From: a virus
Virus record (IMG/VR): IMGVR_UViG_3300036766_000013
Location: 1 to 29,005 of that record
Length of the DNA stretch: 29,005 nucleotides
Strand: one strand, 5' to 3'
Below, one piece after another: positions 22,880-29,005 of the stretch. The position numbers and the translations under genes were made by a program. Numbering within the stretch: position 1 is the stretch's first letter; every line of letters starts with the position of its first letter. The notes under the pieces were generated by a model. It was not told where the DNA came from. It saw only the letters and a list, made by a program, of their open reading frames with translations, and did not search any database.

Positions 22880-25024
22880 TTAGTGGGTTTCCGCCCAGTT
22901 CCGGCCCGTCTTGCTCTCGGTCCTGAAGGAGCCTTTAAGCCCAAGGAACTCCCCTGCCTCTTTGGCTGCCTCGTTGGATATGCTCTTGATGGCCTCCCCG
23001 ATGCCAGGCCTGTGCTCGATTTGCTTTTCATCGTGGACCCATAGAACCTGGTTGTAGTCTACCTTTAGGTGATACCCGGCCCCTGCCATGCGGCGCTGGA
23101 AGATGATGATCCAGACCTTGCAGGCTATGGCCCCGGCACCTTGAAGCTTGGTGTTGAGGGCGGCGAAGGCCTTGCGGATTACTAGCTTCCTACCGTCAAG
23201 CGCCACAATCCACCCCCTAGCGGCCTCCTTTGCGGTGGCCTCCTTAAGCTCTTTCAGCCCGGTGATGGCCGCCTCGAACTTCTTGATGACCGTGCCACCC
23301 TTGGCTATGAGCGCCTTGTTGTGGTCAGATGGTTCCCTGTAGTCGTCCCCTAGGTTGCGTTGCATCCATTTCAGGGTGGCCAGCATCCCCTTGTCGTCTT
23401 GCAGGTCAGCCACCTCGTCATCCGTGACGCCTACAGAGCTACCGATGTTTAGTTTACCGGCACCGTAGATGTACGCATACCAAATGGTCTTGGTTGGTGC
23501 CCGCCCCAGGCCGGTCATCACACCATGTTCCGTATGGGCATCCCGCCCAGGGTCACACACACGCTCCGAGAACACGCCACCGTCAAGTGGATGTAGGTAG
23601 TGTCCTAGGCATATGAACTCCAGGCTGGACATATCTGAGCCTGTAAGCTCCCACCCATCGCGGGCCTTGAACAGGGATCGGCCCTCGTAGCCGAACCCTC
23701 CGGGTATTCCCATTAGTATGTTGCCATCGTCGTCCTTCCTTACGGATGGAACCTGACCAAGATTAGGATTGAAGTGAGAACCGCGTGAGCTAATGGTGCC
23801 AAGGGGATCAACACGCCCATGAATACGCTCATCATCAGAGAGGAAGGCCATCCACGACTTGCCCCCGTCATGGACCATTCCCAGCATCTTGGTGACAATG
23901 AAGTAGTCCAGTATAGACTTGCGCACCTCATCGCTTATTATCCCAGGTGGGAGGGACTTGATGGCACCCTCGTCAACAGTAGGCTTGCCATTAGGGTTGA
24001 AGATGTTGGGGACCCAGCCGAATAGCTTCTGTAGGCGGTCAGCCAGGTGGTCACGGCTGTTCGGGTTGAACTCAGTGTAGTCTATGCGGCAATACGGCGA
24101 CCCCGCAATGTAATACTCTTTTGGTGGACCAACATACGGTGCCAGCGGCTTGCCACTCTTGCCTACTCGTTGGACCGTAATGTCTGGGAACTGAGGCAGC
24201 TTAAGGGTGCGGTCCCGTGGCATCGTCCTTCCGGTCTTTTGGTTGTCACGGGATATGTACCATGAACCAAACACCTTTCGAAGGTCAGAGCCAAGCGCCG
24301 CCTTCTGGTTGTCCAGTGAGGCCTTAAGGGCAACCACTCCGTTGGTGTCAAAGGCAACCCCGATGTCCTCCTGGGAGGATATGATGTTGGCGAACTCATG
24401 CTCAATCCATATTGGCTTATATGGCCACACGTAGTCACCCAGTGCAGGGTCCTCCCACCCTAGGCGCTTGAAGATGAGCTTGAATAAGGCCCTGTTTACC
24501 ACGCCGTCCTGGACCATATAATCCTGCATGGACTGGTCCCACGGGGTATCGTACCAACCATCAGCCGGGACGAACTCTCCCTTATAGTTCCCGAGCCTGT
24601 AGCCCCAGGCCCCCAAGCTCTGGCGCTTGAGGTATTTACCCGGCATCCTACCAGACCGGAATAGCTTCATGTCAGGCACGATGAGGCTGTCTGCGGGCCA
24701 TATCATCTTACAGATTATAAGGCTGTCCAGCGTGAGGAGCCGCTTGAAGTCGTACGTAGGGAAGATGTACTGTATAGCCCGATTGTCAAAGTTCTGGAAG
24801 TTGTGACCCCCTACGACGCCAACCTCATCCATCATCCACTCTGGGTACTGCTTGATGGTGTCAGGCGTCCACTCGAAGGTCTCACCCGTGAAGTAATCTA
24901 TGGCGGTAGCGCAGTGCATCTTGTCCATGGGCTTGGACTTGGACATGCCTGGGAGGAGGCCGTTGGTCTCTACATCCGAGATAACGAACCGGCCTTTAGG
25001 CACCTCCATTGGGAACTGAAGCAC
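22880..25024 (-). CDS. DNA polymerase, family A, T7 gp5-like
   Basis: The replicative polymerase with proofreading (714 residues; T7 gp5 is 704). The exonuclease part has DVETNG (17-22), GHNFQNFD (about 73-80) and YMVQDGVVNRALF, matching Exo I-III acidic residues. The polymerase part has motif A SDMSSLEFICLGH (463-475, metal Asp464), motif B RAPTKTIWYAYIYGAG (508-523, with Arg508, Lys512, Tyr516) and motif C VHDE (663-666). T7 polymerase uses host thioredoxin through a thumb loop; I cannot tell whether this one does. It starts with GTG at 25024, with GAGGTGA seven bases upstream. An ATG at 25009 is an alternative. Confidence 0.95.
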   Translation of the reverse strand: MLQFPMEVPKGRFVISDVETNGLLPGMSKSKPMDKMHCATAIDYFTGETFEWTPDTIKQYPEWMMDEVGVVGGHNFQNFDNRAIQYIFPTYDFKRLLTLDSLIICKMIWPADSLIVPDMKLFRSGRMPGKYLKRQSLGAWGYRLGNYKGEFVPADGWYDTPWDQSMQDYMVQDGVVNRALFKLIFKRLGWEDPALGDYVWPYKPIWIEHEFANIISSQEDIGVAFDTNGVVALKASLDNQKAALGSDLRKVFGSWYISRDNQKTGRTMPRDRTLKLPQFPDITVQRVGKSGKPLAPYVGPPKEYYIAGSPYCRIDYTEFNPNSRDHLADRLQKLFGWVPNIFNPNGKPTVDEGAIKSLPPGIISDEVRKSILDYFIVTKMLGMVHDGGKSWMAFLSDDERIHGRVDPLGTISSRGSHFNPNLGQVPSVRKDDDGNILMGIPGGFGYEGRSLFKARDGWELTGSDMSSLEFICLGHYLHPLDGGVFSERVCDPGRDAHTEHGVMTGLGRAPTKTIWYAYIYGAGKLNIGSSVGVTDDEVADLQDDKGMLATLKWMQRNLGDDYREPSDHNKALIAKGGTVIKKFEAAITGLKELKEATAKEAARGWIVALDGRKLVIRKAFAALNTKLQGAGAIACKVWIIIFQRRMAGAGYHLKVDYNQVLWVHDEKQIEHRPGIGEAIKSISNEAAKEAGEFLGLKGSFRTESKTGRNWAETH

Positions 25025-25033
25025 TGTGTCACC

Positions 25034-25237
25034 TCATATGATAAACCCCATGACTGACCCAAGGCTTGGTACGAACAGACCAACAGCCCGCAAGGCAAGC
25101 TGTGTGGGAGTTCCGTGGAGCATGGCCAACATAGCGGCGTTGCTGACCCACCCCCCTAGGGATAATACTGTGGTGGCGGCGAAGCCTGCCATCACCACCC
25201 ACTTGAGGATCACATACCGCACCTGTGAGGGGCGCAC
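25034..25237 (-). CDS. Small two-segment membrane protein (paralogue B)
   Basis: A 67-residue protein with hydrophobic segments at about 8-30 (YVILKWVVMAGFAATTVLSL) and 46-67 (QLALRAVGLFVPSLGSVMGF). Its GGWxxN motif and C-terminal LRxVGxFVxxxGxxxGxI pattern match the 69-residue protein encoded directly upstream, so the pair looks like a tandem duplication. The start is GTG at 25237, immediately after the TAG of that gene. It could be an inner-membrane protein that affects the host or a holin-like protein. No family is recognised. Confidence 0.65.
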   Translation of the reverse strand: MRPSQVRYVILKWVVMAGFAATTVLSLGGWVSNAAMLAMLHGTPTQLALRAVGLFVPSLGSVMGFII

Positions 25238-25444
25238 CTAGTAGATGTATCCGAGGATCACGCCTATGGGGAAAACGAACATGCCCACCACGCGCAGCAC
25301 AACCATGCCGCTGATCTCCCTAGCGTGGGCAATGTGGACGATGTTGGCCCCCCACCCACCGGCAGCAGCGATGAAGAACAGGGTGGGTACAGCGATCATG
25401 GCGGCGAATTGCCAGCGCTCCTTAGCGTCGAGTTTTATCGGCAT
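25238..25444 (-). CDS. Small two-segment membrane protein (paralogue A)
   Basis: A 68-residue protein from the ATG at 25444, which overlaps the TGA stop of the upstream gene (TGATG). A GTG one codon earlier (25447) is possible. Hydrophobic segments lie at about 14-30 (AAMIAVPTLFFIAAAGGW) and 46-68 (MVVLRVVGMFVFPIGVILGY), joined by a loop NIVHIAHAREISG. It shares the GGW and VLRxVGxF pattern with its downstream neighbour. Topology is short loop, two helices. Function is unknown. Confidence 0.65.
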   Translation of the reverse strand: MPIKLDAKERWQFAAMIAVPTLFFIAAAGGWGANIVHIAHAREISGMVVLRVVGMFVFPIGVILGYIY

Positions 25445-25746
25445 CACTTGACCTCCTTGAAGCCCTTACGGGCTACGGCTGCTGATATGTCGTTCTCAAC
25501 CCTGGAAAGATAATCCATGACTAGGACCTGGCCCTTTGTGGCGTCTACCTTGGCTGCGGCGTCCAGGAGAGTGCTGTCCTTATAGGCCTTGAGTTCCCTG
25601 TAGTTGACACGGTGGTAGAGAAGCGCGTTGTATGCCTTTGTAAGCATCGCCACGAAGCCGCGCGCCAGGTTGAGCCTGATGCCAAGGAGCTTGTTGTCCT
25701 CGATAAGGCCAGTAGGGTCCCCATCATCGGGGGCATTGTTCTTCAT
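25444..25746 (-). CDS. Small helical protein, unknown function
   Basis: A 100-residue protein that starts MKNNAPDDGDPTGLIEDNKL and is predicted helical through the middle (LNLARGFVAMLTKAYNALLY, then RELKAYKDSTLLDAAAKVDA). It ends basic (AVARKGFKEVK). The ATG overlaps the TAA of the primase-helicase gene (TAATG) and the TGA overlaps the next gene, so it is translated in a coupled run. There are no cysteines and no recognisable motif. It may assist the helicase, judging only from coupling. Confidence 0.65.
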   Translation of the reverse strand: MKNNAPDDGDPTGLIEDNKLLGIRLNLARGFVAMLTKAYNALLYHRVNYRELKAYKDSTLLDAAAKVDATKGQVLVMDYLSRVENDISAAVARKGFKEVK

Positions 25747-27485
25747 TACTTGAAGTCCTCGTCGCTAGATGACACGGCGGGAAAGCCCTTGCACACGTCC
25801 GTCTTCTTAGGGGGCCACTTGTCCTTTGTTGGGGCATACCGCCCAGTGTCCATGTCGTACTTGAGCATGGCTATTACGCCAGTAATCCCTATAGCTCTCT
25901 GCTTTAGGACACGGACCCTTAGCAAGTCTGTACGTTCTCCTTGCTGGTCCCGCTCATACGCATACACGTTGTTAGAGAACTGGTAGAGCGCGCCGGAGCC
26001 TTTGATGTCCTGTATTCTCACCTCGCCACCTTCCTCGAAGGGAGTACCATCCGCCTTCTTGAGGTGATATCCTATGTGGATGTGGACCCCGGTGGACCGA
26101 GCTATGGTTGCCAACTCAGCGGCCACCTGGTCCTCAGCCTGGGTGCGGTTTGCTGATGGTAGACCGGCCACTAGGTAGGTCATTGGGTCTATGAACACGA
26201 TCTTGCAGTCCAGGGCTCGTACCATGTACTTCATGTACCCTAGGATGGCTTGTAGCCCGTACTCGGCGTTCTCAGCGTCGTACATCTCCATCAGCCCGCT
26301 TCCGAACAGGTCGGCGTAGAGAAGGGCCGCCTCATCGTTGGGCACAGGGTTGAGGTGCAGACGCCTCCCCGTATGGATTGACAGGAGGCCAAGCTTGACG
26401 GACTTCAAGTTATCCTCGAAGCCGAACCAGCCGATCTTACACGGAGGCTGCGTAGGTGTCCCAGGTGTAAACGTCTTGCCTTCCCACATGAGGAGGTGCT
26501 GGGCGTAATGGAGCATAAGGGTCGTCTTGGCAATGCCAGTCCCACCAACATGATAGCTGACCTCCCCAGGTCTCATCCCAAGTAATTGATCGTTGAAGCA
26601 CGGCCACGGGTACGGCCAGGCTGCAACCTGTATGCCACCGGCCAGTATGTCCGCAAGTCCGTCCCTGGCGTTGATGATGCCAACAGGCCGCCACGTTGAG
26701 GCTGACCACACGGCCTGGTCAATGTCGCCACCACGGTTCGCCACCAGGGCGGCGTTGATCGTGTGGTGCTCATCAAGCTTGGCTATCTTGACCTTACCGG
26801 CGTCGAATAGGGCAGCGCACTGCTGGGCCGCACGGTCCCACTCAACGCCTGGCTGGAAGAACAGGACAATCTCGGCAAAGCGGTCCAGCCAGCGGTAGTT
26901 GGCCTTGATGGACCTGCTGGCGGCCTCTGCCCCTGCGTTGACGGATACAGCCGGGACGCGGAACCTTGTGACCTGGCCTACTGACATGGCGTCTAGGCGG
27001 TCTGATGTGACGATGACCTTACGGTCCTTCGAGTCACCATATACGTGCCTGCCGTAAAGCTGCGTGGTGTCGGCATCCACCCTGTCCCCGGTTGGATATA
27101 GCGTGGCGGTCGTCCCATCGCCTTTGCGGGCAAGCTGGGCTACCATCTCTCCGGTGTCGTTATACAGCGGGGCTATCAGGCAGCTCTCGCCCCCATGCCC
27201 GGCCACGAAGGTCCCGTACCGGCGCAAGGTGTCCTGGTCCAGGTTGCGGGCGGATAGGCGCTGGAAGGCTCCATCCCGTGGGCGTATCAGGCCTGGCGGT
27301 ATAATAGCCTTTGTAGGAGGCTGCCACGTCCTGCCCTTCCTATGTCCGCAGCCCTTGGTAAAACACACCTCCGAGCCGTCCGCGTATATCTGCACTGAGT
27401 TCTTCTTGTTGCAGCCGCCGCACGTTACCCTGGAGATTGGCGTCTGGGCCGGGTCCCCATCACCTTCCGTGGGCTTCTCGCTCAT
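25746..27485 (-). CDS. Primase-helicase, T7 gp4-like, with degenerate TOPRIM active site
   Basis: The replicative helicase (579 residues from the ATG at 27485; the frame is open to 27602, but that extension lies inside the upstream gene and looks non-coding). Domains in order: a zinc site C22xxC25...C41xxxxC46GH, a TOPRIM-like region (about 100-250) and a RecA-type helicase (about 270-579). The helicase keeps Walker A GGTGIAKT (314-321, Ala in place of the last Gly), Glu357, Walker B IVFID (429-433), His474 and the Arg finger region LKQR (527-530). The TOPRIM acidic residues look lost: T7 VTEGEID is VTSDRLD (159-165) and T7 FDMDEAG is FQPGVEW. The tail SSSDEDFK is acidic with a Phe near the end, like the T7 polymerase contact. 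Confidence 0.92.
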   Translation of the reverse strand: MSEKPTEGDGDPAQTPISRVTCGGCNKKNSVQIYADGSEVCFTKGCGHRKGRTWQPPTKAIIPPGLIRPRDGAFQRLSARNLDQDTLRRYGTFVAGHGGESCLIAPLYNDTGEMVAQLARKGDGTTATLYPTGDRVDADTTQLYGRHVYGDSKDRKVIVTSDRLDAMSVGQVTRFRVPAVSVNAGAEAASRSIKANYRWLDRFAEIVLFFQPGVEWDRAAQQCAALFDAGKVKIAKLDEHHTINAALVANRGGDIDQAVWSASTWRPVGIINARDGLADILAGGIQVAAWPYPWPCFNDQLLGMRPGEVSYHVGGTGIAKTTLMLHYAQHLLMWEGKTFTPGTPTQPPCKIGWFGFEDNLKSVKLGLLSIHTGRRLHLNPVPNDEAALLYADLFGSGLMEMYDAENAEYGLQAILGYMKYMVRALDCKIVFIDPMTYLVAGLPSANRTQAEDQVAAELATIARSTGVHIHIGYHLKKADGTPFEEGGEVRIQDIKGSGALYQFSNNVYAYERDQQGERTDLLRVRVLKQRAIGITGVIAMLKYDMDTGRYAPTKDKWPPKKTDVCKGFPAVSSSDEDFK

Positions 27486-27486
27486 G

Positions 27487-27864
27487 TTAGTGGGGCCTGG
27501 GTGTGGAGTGGGGCGTCTTGGCGTAGATTGTGTTGGTGACGACATATGCGTAGACCTCGTTGCAGTCCACCATATCTCCAAAGTTGTTCCATGGGTGGTC
27601 AATTACCCATGTAATCGGATAAGAAGGTACTGCCCCACTGTTGCATATACTTTCATGGTACTGGGCTAGGAAGTACCTGTCAGAGCAACGTAGTACGAAC
27701 TCCTTGTGGAGTGTAACATATATGTTGTGGTGGAACCGTAACCTACAAGTTATAACCTCATTGGTAACCTTCTTTAGATGGTTATTAGCCACCTTGGCGC
27801 ACTCAATCCACGTACCGGCATTAACGTCTTTAAGGGTTAGTAGGTCCTCCTTGTCGAACAACAT
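27487..27864 (-). CDS. Unknown protein in an AT-richer patch
   Basis: A 125-residue protein. The ATG has GAGGAAAGGG about eight bases upstream, a strong ribosome site. The sequence (LLTLKDVNAGTWIECAKVAN, LRFHHNIYVTLHKEFVLRCS, TWVIDHPWNNFGDMVDCNEV) has mixed alpha/beta character with four cysteines and ends in a Pro/His/Thr-rich tail. I recognise no family. Base composition is lower in GC than in the flanking ligase and primase genes, which suggests separate acquisition. It ends one base before the primase-helicase start. Confidence 0.65.
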   Translation of the reverse strand: MLFDKEDLLTLKDVNAGTWIECAKVANNHLKKVTNEVITCRLRFHHNIYVTLHKEFVLRCSDRYFLAQYHESICNSGAVPSYPITWVIDHPWNNFGDMVDCNEVYAYVVTNTIYAKTPHSTPRPH

Positions 27865-27891
27865 CGTGGTGCCCTTTCCTCTATTGTAAGA

Positions 27892-27993
27892 TCAGTGGTT
27901 TACCCAGATATTAAATGCAACCACCAGGACAATCACCCCTAAGAGGAGATACGGGACTTGGCCGCCGAGATTTATGAGGGCGTCGTAGTACAT
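27892..27993 (-). CDS. 33-residue single-pass membrane peptide
   Basis: Its ATG overlaps the TAA stop of the ligase gene (TAATG), and GAGG lies seven bases upstream at the end of the ligase gene. The peptide begins MYYDALINLGGQVP, has one hydrophobic stretch of about 16 residues (YLLLGVIVLVVAFNIW) and ends VNH. The stop is TGA at 27892-27894, 27 bases before the next gene. The coupling, ribosome site and clean membrane segment support a real gene. Its role is unknown; it could be a small host-membrane effector or a holin-like peptide. Confidence 0.6.
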   Translation of the reverse strand: MYYDALINLGGQVPYLLLGVIVLVVAFNIWVNH

Positions 27994-28697
27994 TAGGCTG
28001 CCTCATTGGCGGTCTTGTCCCAGGTCCGGTCCCGCACGAAGCGCGGATGCCTGAACTTGCCGTCCTTGGTGATGGACATGGCGGCCACCTCTATGACTGC
28101 CGACCCGATGTGCTTACGACGACGCCACCAGGCCTCCCTCTCCTCATCGGAGAACCCGGTCCCAACCTTGCCATTAGGCGTCATGAGGGCACCCATCCGG
28201 CCCATGTGCTTTCCGGTGCCTGGAAGGACTGCCGTTACGGGTACATCGTGGGTCTCTAGTGGCTTGACTTTGATCCACTTGTAGGTGCCTCGCAGGACCA
28301 GGCCTTCAAATCCAGCGTAAACGGCATCCGCCATGTACATCCTGATCGCCGTCTCGGAGGGGTTTTCCAATATGGCCACACACTGGCAGGCTAGTCGGCT
28401 GTCAATGGTGGGCCACAACTCGTAGATACACTCAGGAGGGACTGGTACGCCATCCTTACGCCGCACGAGTCCTACGCTGGTCCCGATGTCATCCTTGAAC
28501 ACCTCAACGATGCGGAGTGGCTGGTCTGGCCGCCATGGCAGGTGGGCATCAAGATTGTAGAGTGGTTTGCCAGCGCGGGATACGGCCCTGTCATGGTGGA
28601 GGCGGGCTTGCACACCGTCTATTTTGAGGGTGACTTGGTAGGGGCCTTGCAGGGACTTGCCGTTCCACGGTGTAGGCTTGATCCAAGGTCCTGTCAT
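27993..28697 (-). CDS. ATP-dependent DNA ligase (compact, phage type)
   Basis: It seals nicks after primer removal and repair. The nucleotidyltransferase motifs are in order: motif I K25-I-D-G (adenylated Lys25), a downstream Arg in VSRAGKPLYN (motif Ia), RIVEVF (62-67, motif III Glu), GFEGLVLR (129-136, motif IV) and WIKVK (141-145, motif V). Residues 155-234 look like an OB-fold (GRMGALMT, TGFSDEEREAWW, then TKDGKFRHPRFVRDR). At 234 residues it is much shorter than T7 ligase (359). The ATG overlaps the stop of the upstream HTH gene. It is complete, with no sign of truncation. Confidence 0.92.
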   Translation of the reverse strand: MTGPWIKPTPWNGKSLQGPYQVTLKIDGVQARLHHDRAVSRAGKPLYNLDAHLPWRPDQPLRIVEVFKDDIGTSVGLVRRKDGVPVPPECIYELWPTIDSRLACQCVAILENPSETAIRMYMADAVYAGFEGLVLRGTYKWIKVKPLETHDVPVTAVLPGTGKHMGRMGALMTPNGKVGTGFSDEEREAWWRRRKHIGSAVIEVAAMSITKDGKFRHPRFVRDRTWDKTANEAA

Positions 28698-28930
28698 TCT
28701 TCAAGGTCCTTTTTGAGTTCCAGCCAATACTCCTTGTACATCCTGCCGTGGTTATCGACCTTCCAGCGGTCAGCTATGCCATGCCCGGCCCGGCGAAGCT
28801 CACGTATACAGGATGATATGGACGTGATGCCAAGTCGTATGCTGGCCATTAGCGGGGTTAGCCCATGCCCTTCCCGCGTGAGTAGATGTTCAAGGGTGAG
28901 TTTGGCCTGAGGTGTAAGCTCCTTGGTCAT
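28694..28930 (-). CDS. Small helix-turn-helix protein
   Basis: A 78-residue protein of the small phage HTH type (PF14090-like). It has an N-terminal helix (QAKLTLEHLLTREG), then LTPLMASIRLGITSISSCIR, which has the helix-turn-helix spacing with GI before the recognition helix, then ELRRAGHGIADRW and a C-terminal wing with MYKEYWLEL. It probably binds DNA, possibly as a regulator, though such proteins often have no known target. The ATG has AGGAGG about seven bases upstream, the strongest ribosome site in the window. The gene overlaps the ligase start (ATGA). Confidence 0.75.
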   Translation of the reverse strand: MTKELTPQAKLTLEHLLTREGHGLTPLMASIRLGITSISSCIRELRRAGHGIADRWKVDNHGRMYKEYWLELKKDLEE

Positions 28931-28941
28931 CGTGTGGCCTC

Positions 28942-29004
28942 CTACTTTGGCTTATTGCTGAAGTGCTCCTGGTTGATCCTCAAGCGCTCCAGCAGGACCG
29001 TTAG
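28942..29004 (-). CDS. C-terminal end of an upstream gene (partial)
   Basis: The last 20 codons of a minus-strand frame that enters from the right edge and ends in TAG at 28942-28944, with a tail LTVLLERLRINQEHFSNKPK. The helical, charged tail and the stop 11 bases before the next gene fit a real gene end. Identity cannot be given from this fragment, and another frame is not excluded. Confidence 0.4.
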   Translation of the reverse strand, partial: LTVLLERLRINQEHFSNKPK

Positions 29005-29005
29005 C

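Noticed and set aside
22816-23031. N-terminal extension of the winged-helix-like frame inside the polymerase gene
   Set aside because: The Arg/Ser/Gly-rich sequence is the shadow of polymerase codons; the conserved part starts later.
25880-25900. GCTATAGGGATTA on the minus strand, T7-promoter-like end
   Set aside because: It encodes the conserved RAIGIT residues near the helicase Arg finger, and the upstream half of the promoter is absent.
27486-27602. N-terminal extension of the primase-helicase frame
   Set aside because: It lies inside the preceding gene, is Pro/Thr/Ser-rich, and the ATG at 27485 places the zinc site at the usual distance from the start.
1-29005. tRNA genes, CRISPR arrays, insertion sequences, homing endonucleases, integrase or repressor
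   Set aside because: No cloverleaf, regular spaced repeats, transposase, HNH motif or recombinase motif was recognised on either strand by eye.

Overview
The window is most of the genome of a T7-like podophage (short-tailed, lytic, Autographiviridae-type layout). Every gene I can support lies on the minus strand, so the genome reads from right (29005) to left (1). Coding is almost gapless. Many neighbours share stop/start codons (TAATG, TGATG, ATGA), and no non-coding stretch exceeds about 130 bases. The DNA is GC-rich with strong GC3 bias, so the long plus-strand open frames are shadows. The host cannot be named from sequence alone. The base composition and a possible 3TM-type holin fit a GC-rich proteobacterium, but that is inference.

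Right part (29005-20900), DNA metabolism: the end of an unknown gene, a small HTH protein, a compact ATP-dependent DNA ligase, a 33-residue membrane peptide, an AT-richer unknown gene, a gp4-like primase-helicase whose TOPRIM acidic residues appear lost, a helical unknown, two tandem paralogous membrane proteins, a T7-type DNA polymerase, a small winged-helix-like protein, a gp6-like 5'-3' exonuclease, a DUF3310 protein and a conserved unknown.

Middle part (20906-15500), head: two small MCFGG proteins resembling T7 gp6.7/gp7.3, the portal, the scaffold, a holin-like membrane protein lodged between scaffold and capsid, the major capsid protein with a hairpin terminator after it (position of T7 T-phi), and tail tubular protein A.

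Left part (15542-1), tail, ejection, lysis and packaging: two overlapping unknown frames, tail tubular protein B with an inserted beta module, a gp13-like protein, a 59-residue gene, gp14-like, a gp15-like protein carrying a C-terminal lysozyme domain, an amidase endolysin, gp16-like, the tail fibre, an XhlA-like membrane protein, a second fibre-type protein, small terminase, a clear hairpin terminator, and the first 94 codons of large terminase.

Together these make the replication fork (helicase, polymerase, exonuclease, ligase), the capsid/portal/tail machine, the DNA ejection apparatus and the packaging motor. No phage RNA polymerase, single-strand binding protein or endonuclease I gene is visible, and no repeated phage promoter was recognised. 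No tRNA, CRISPR array or insertion sequence was seen. Homology statements rest on my recall of the T7 proteins and their families; no search was run.
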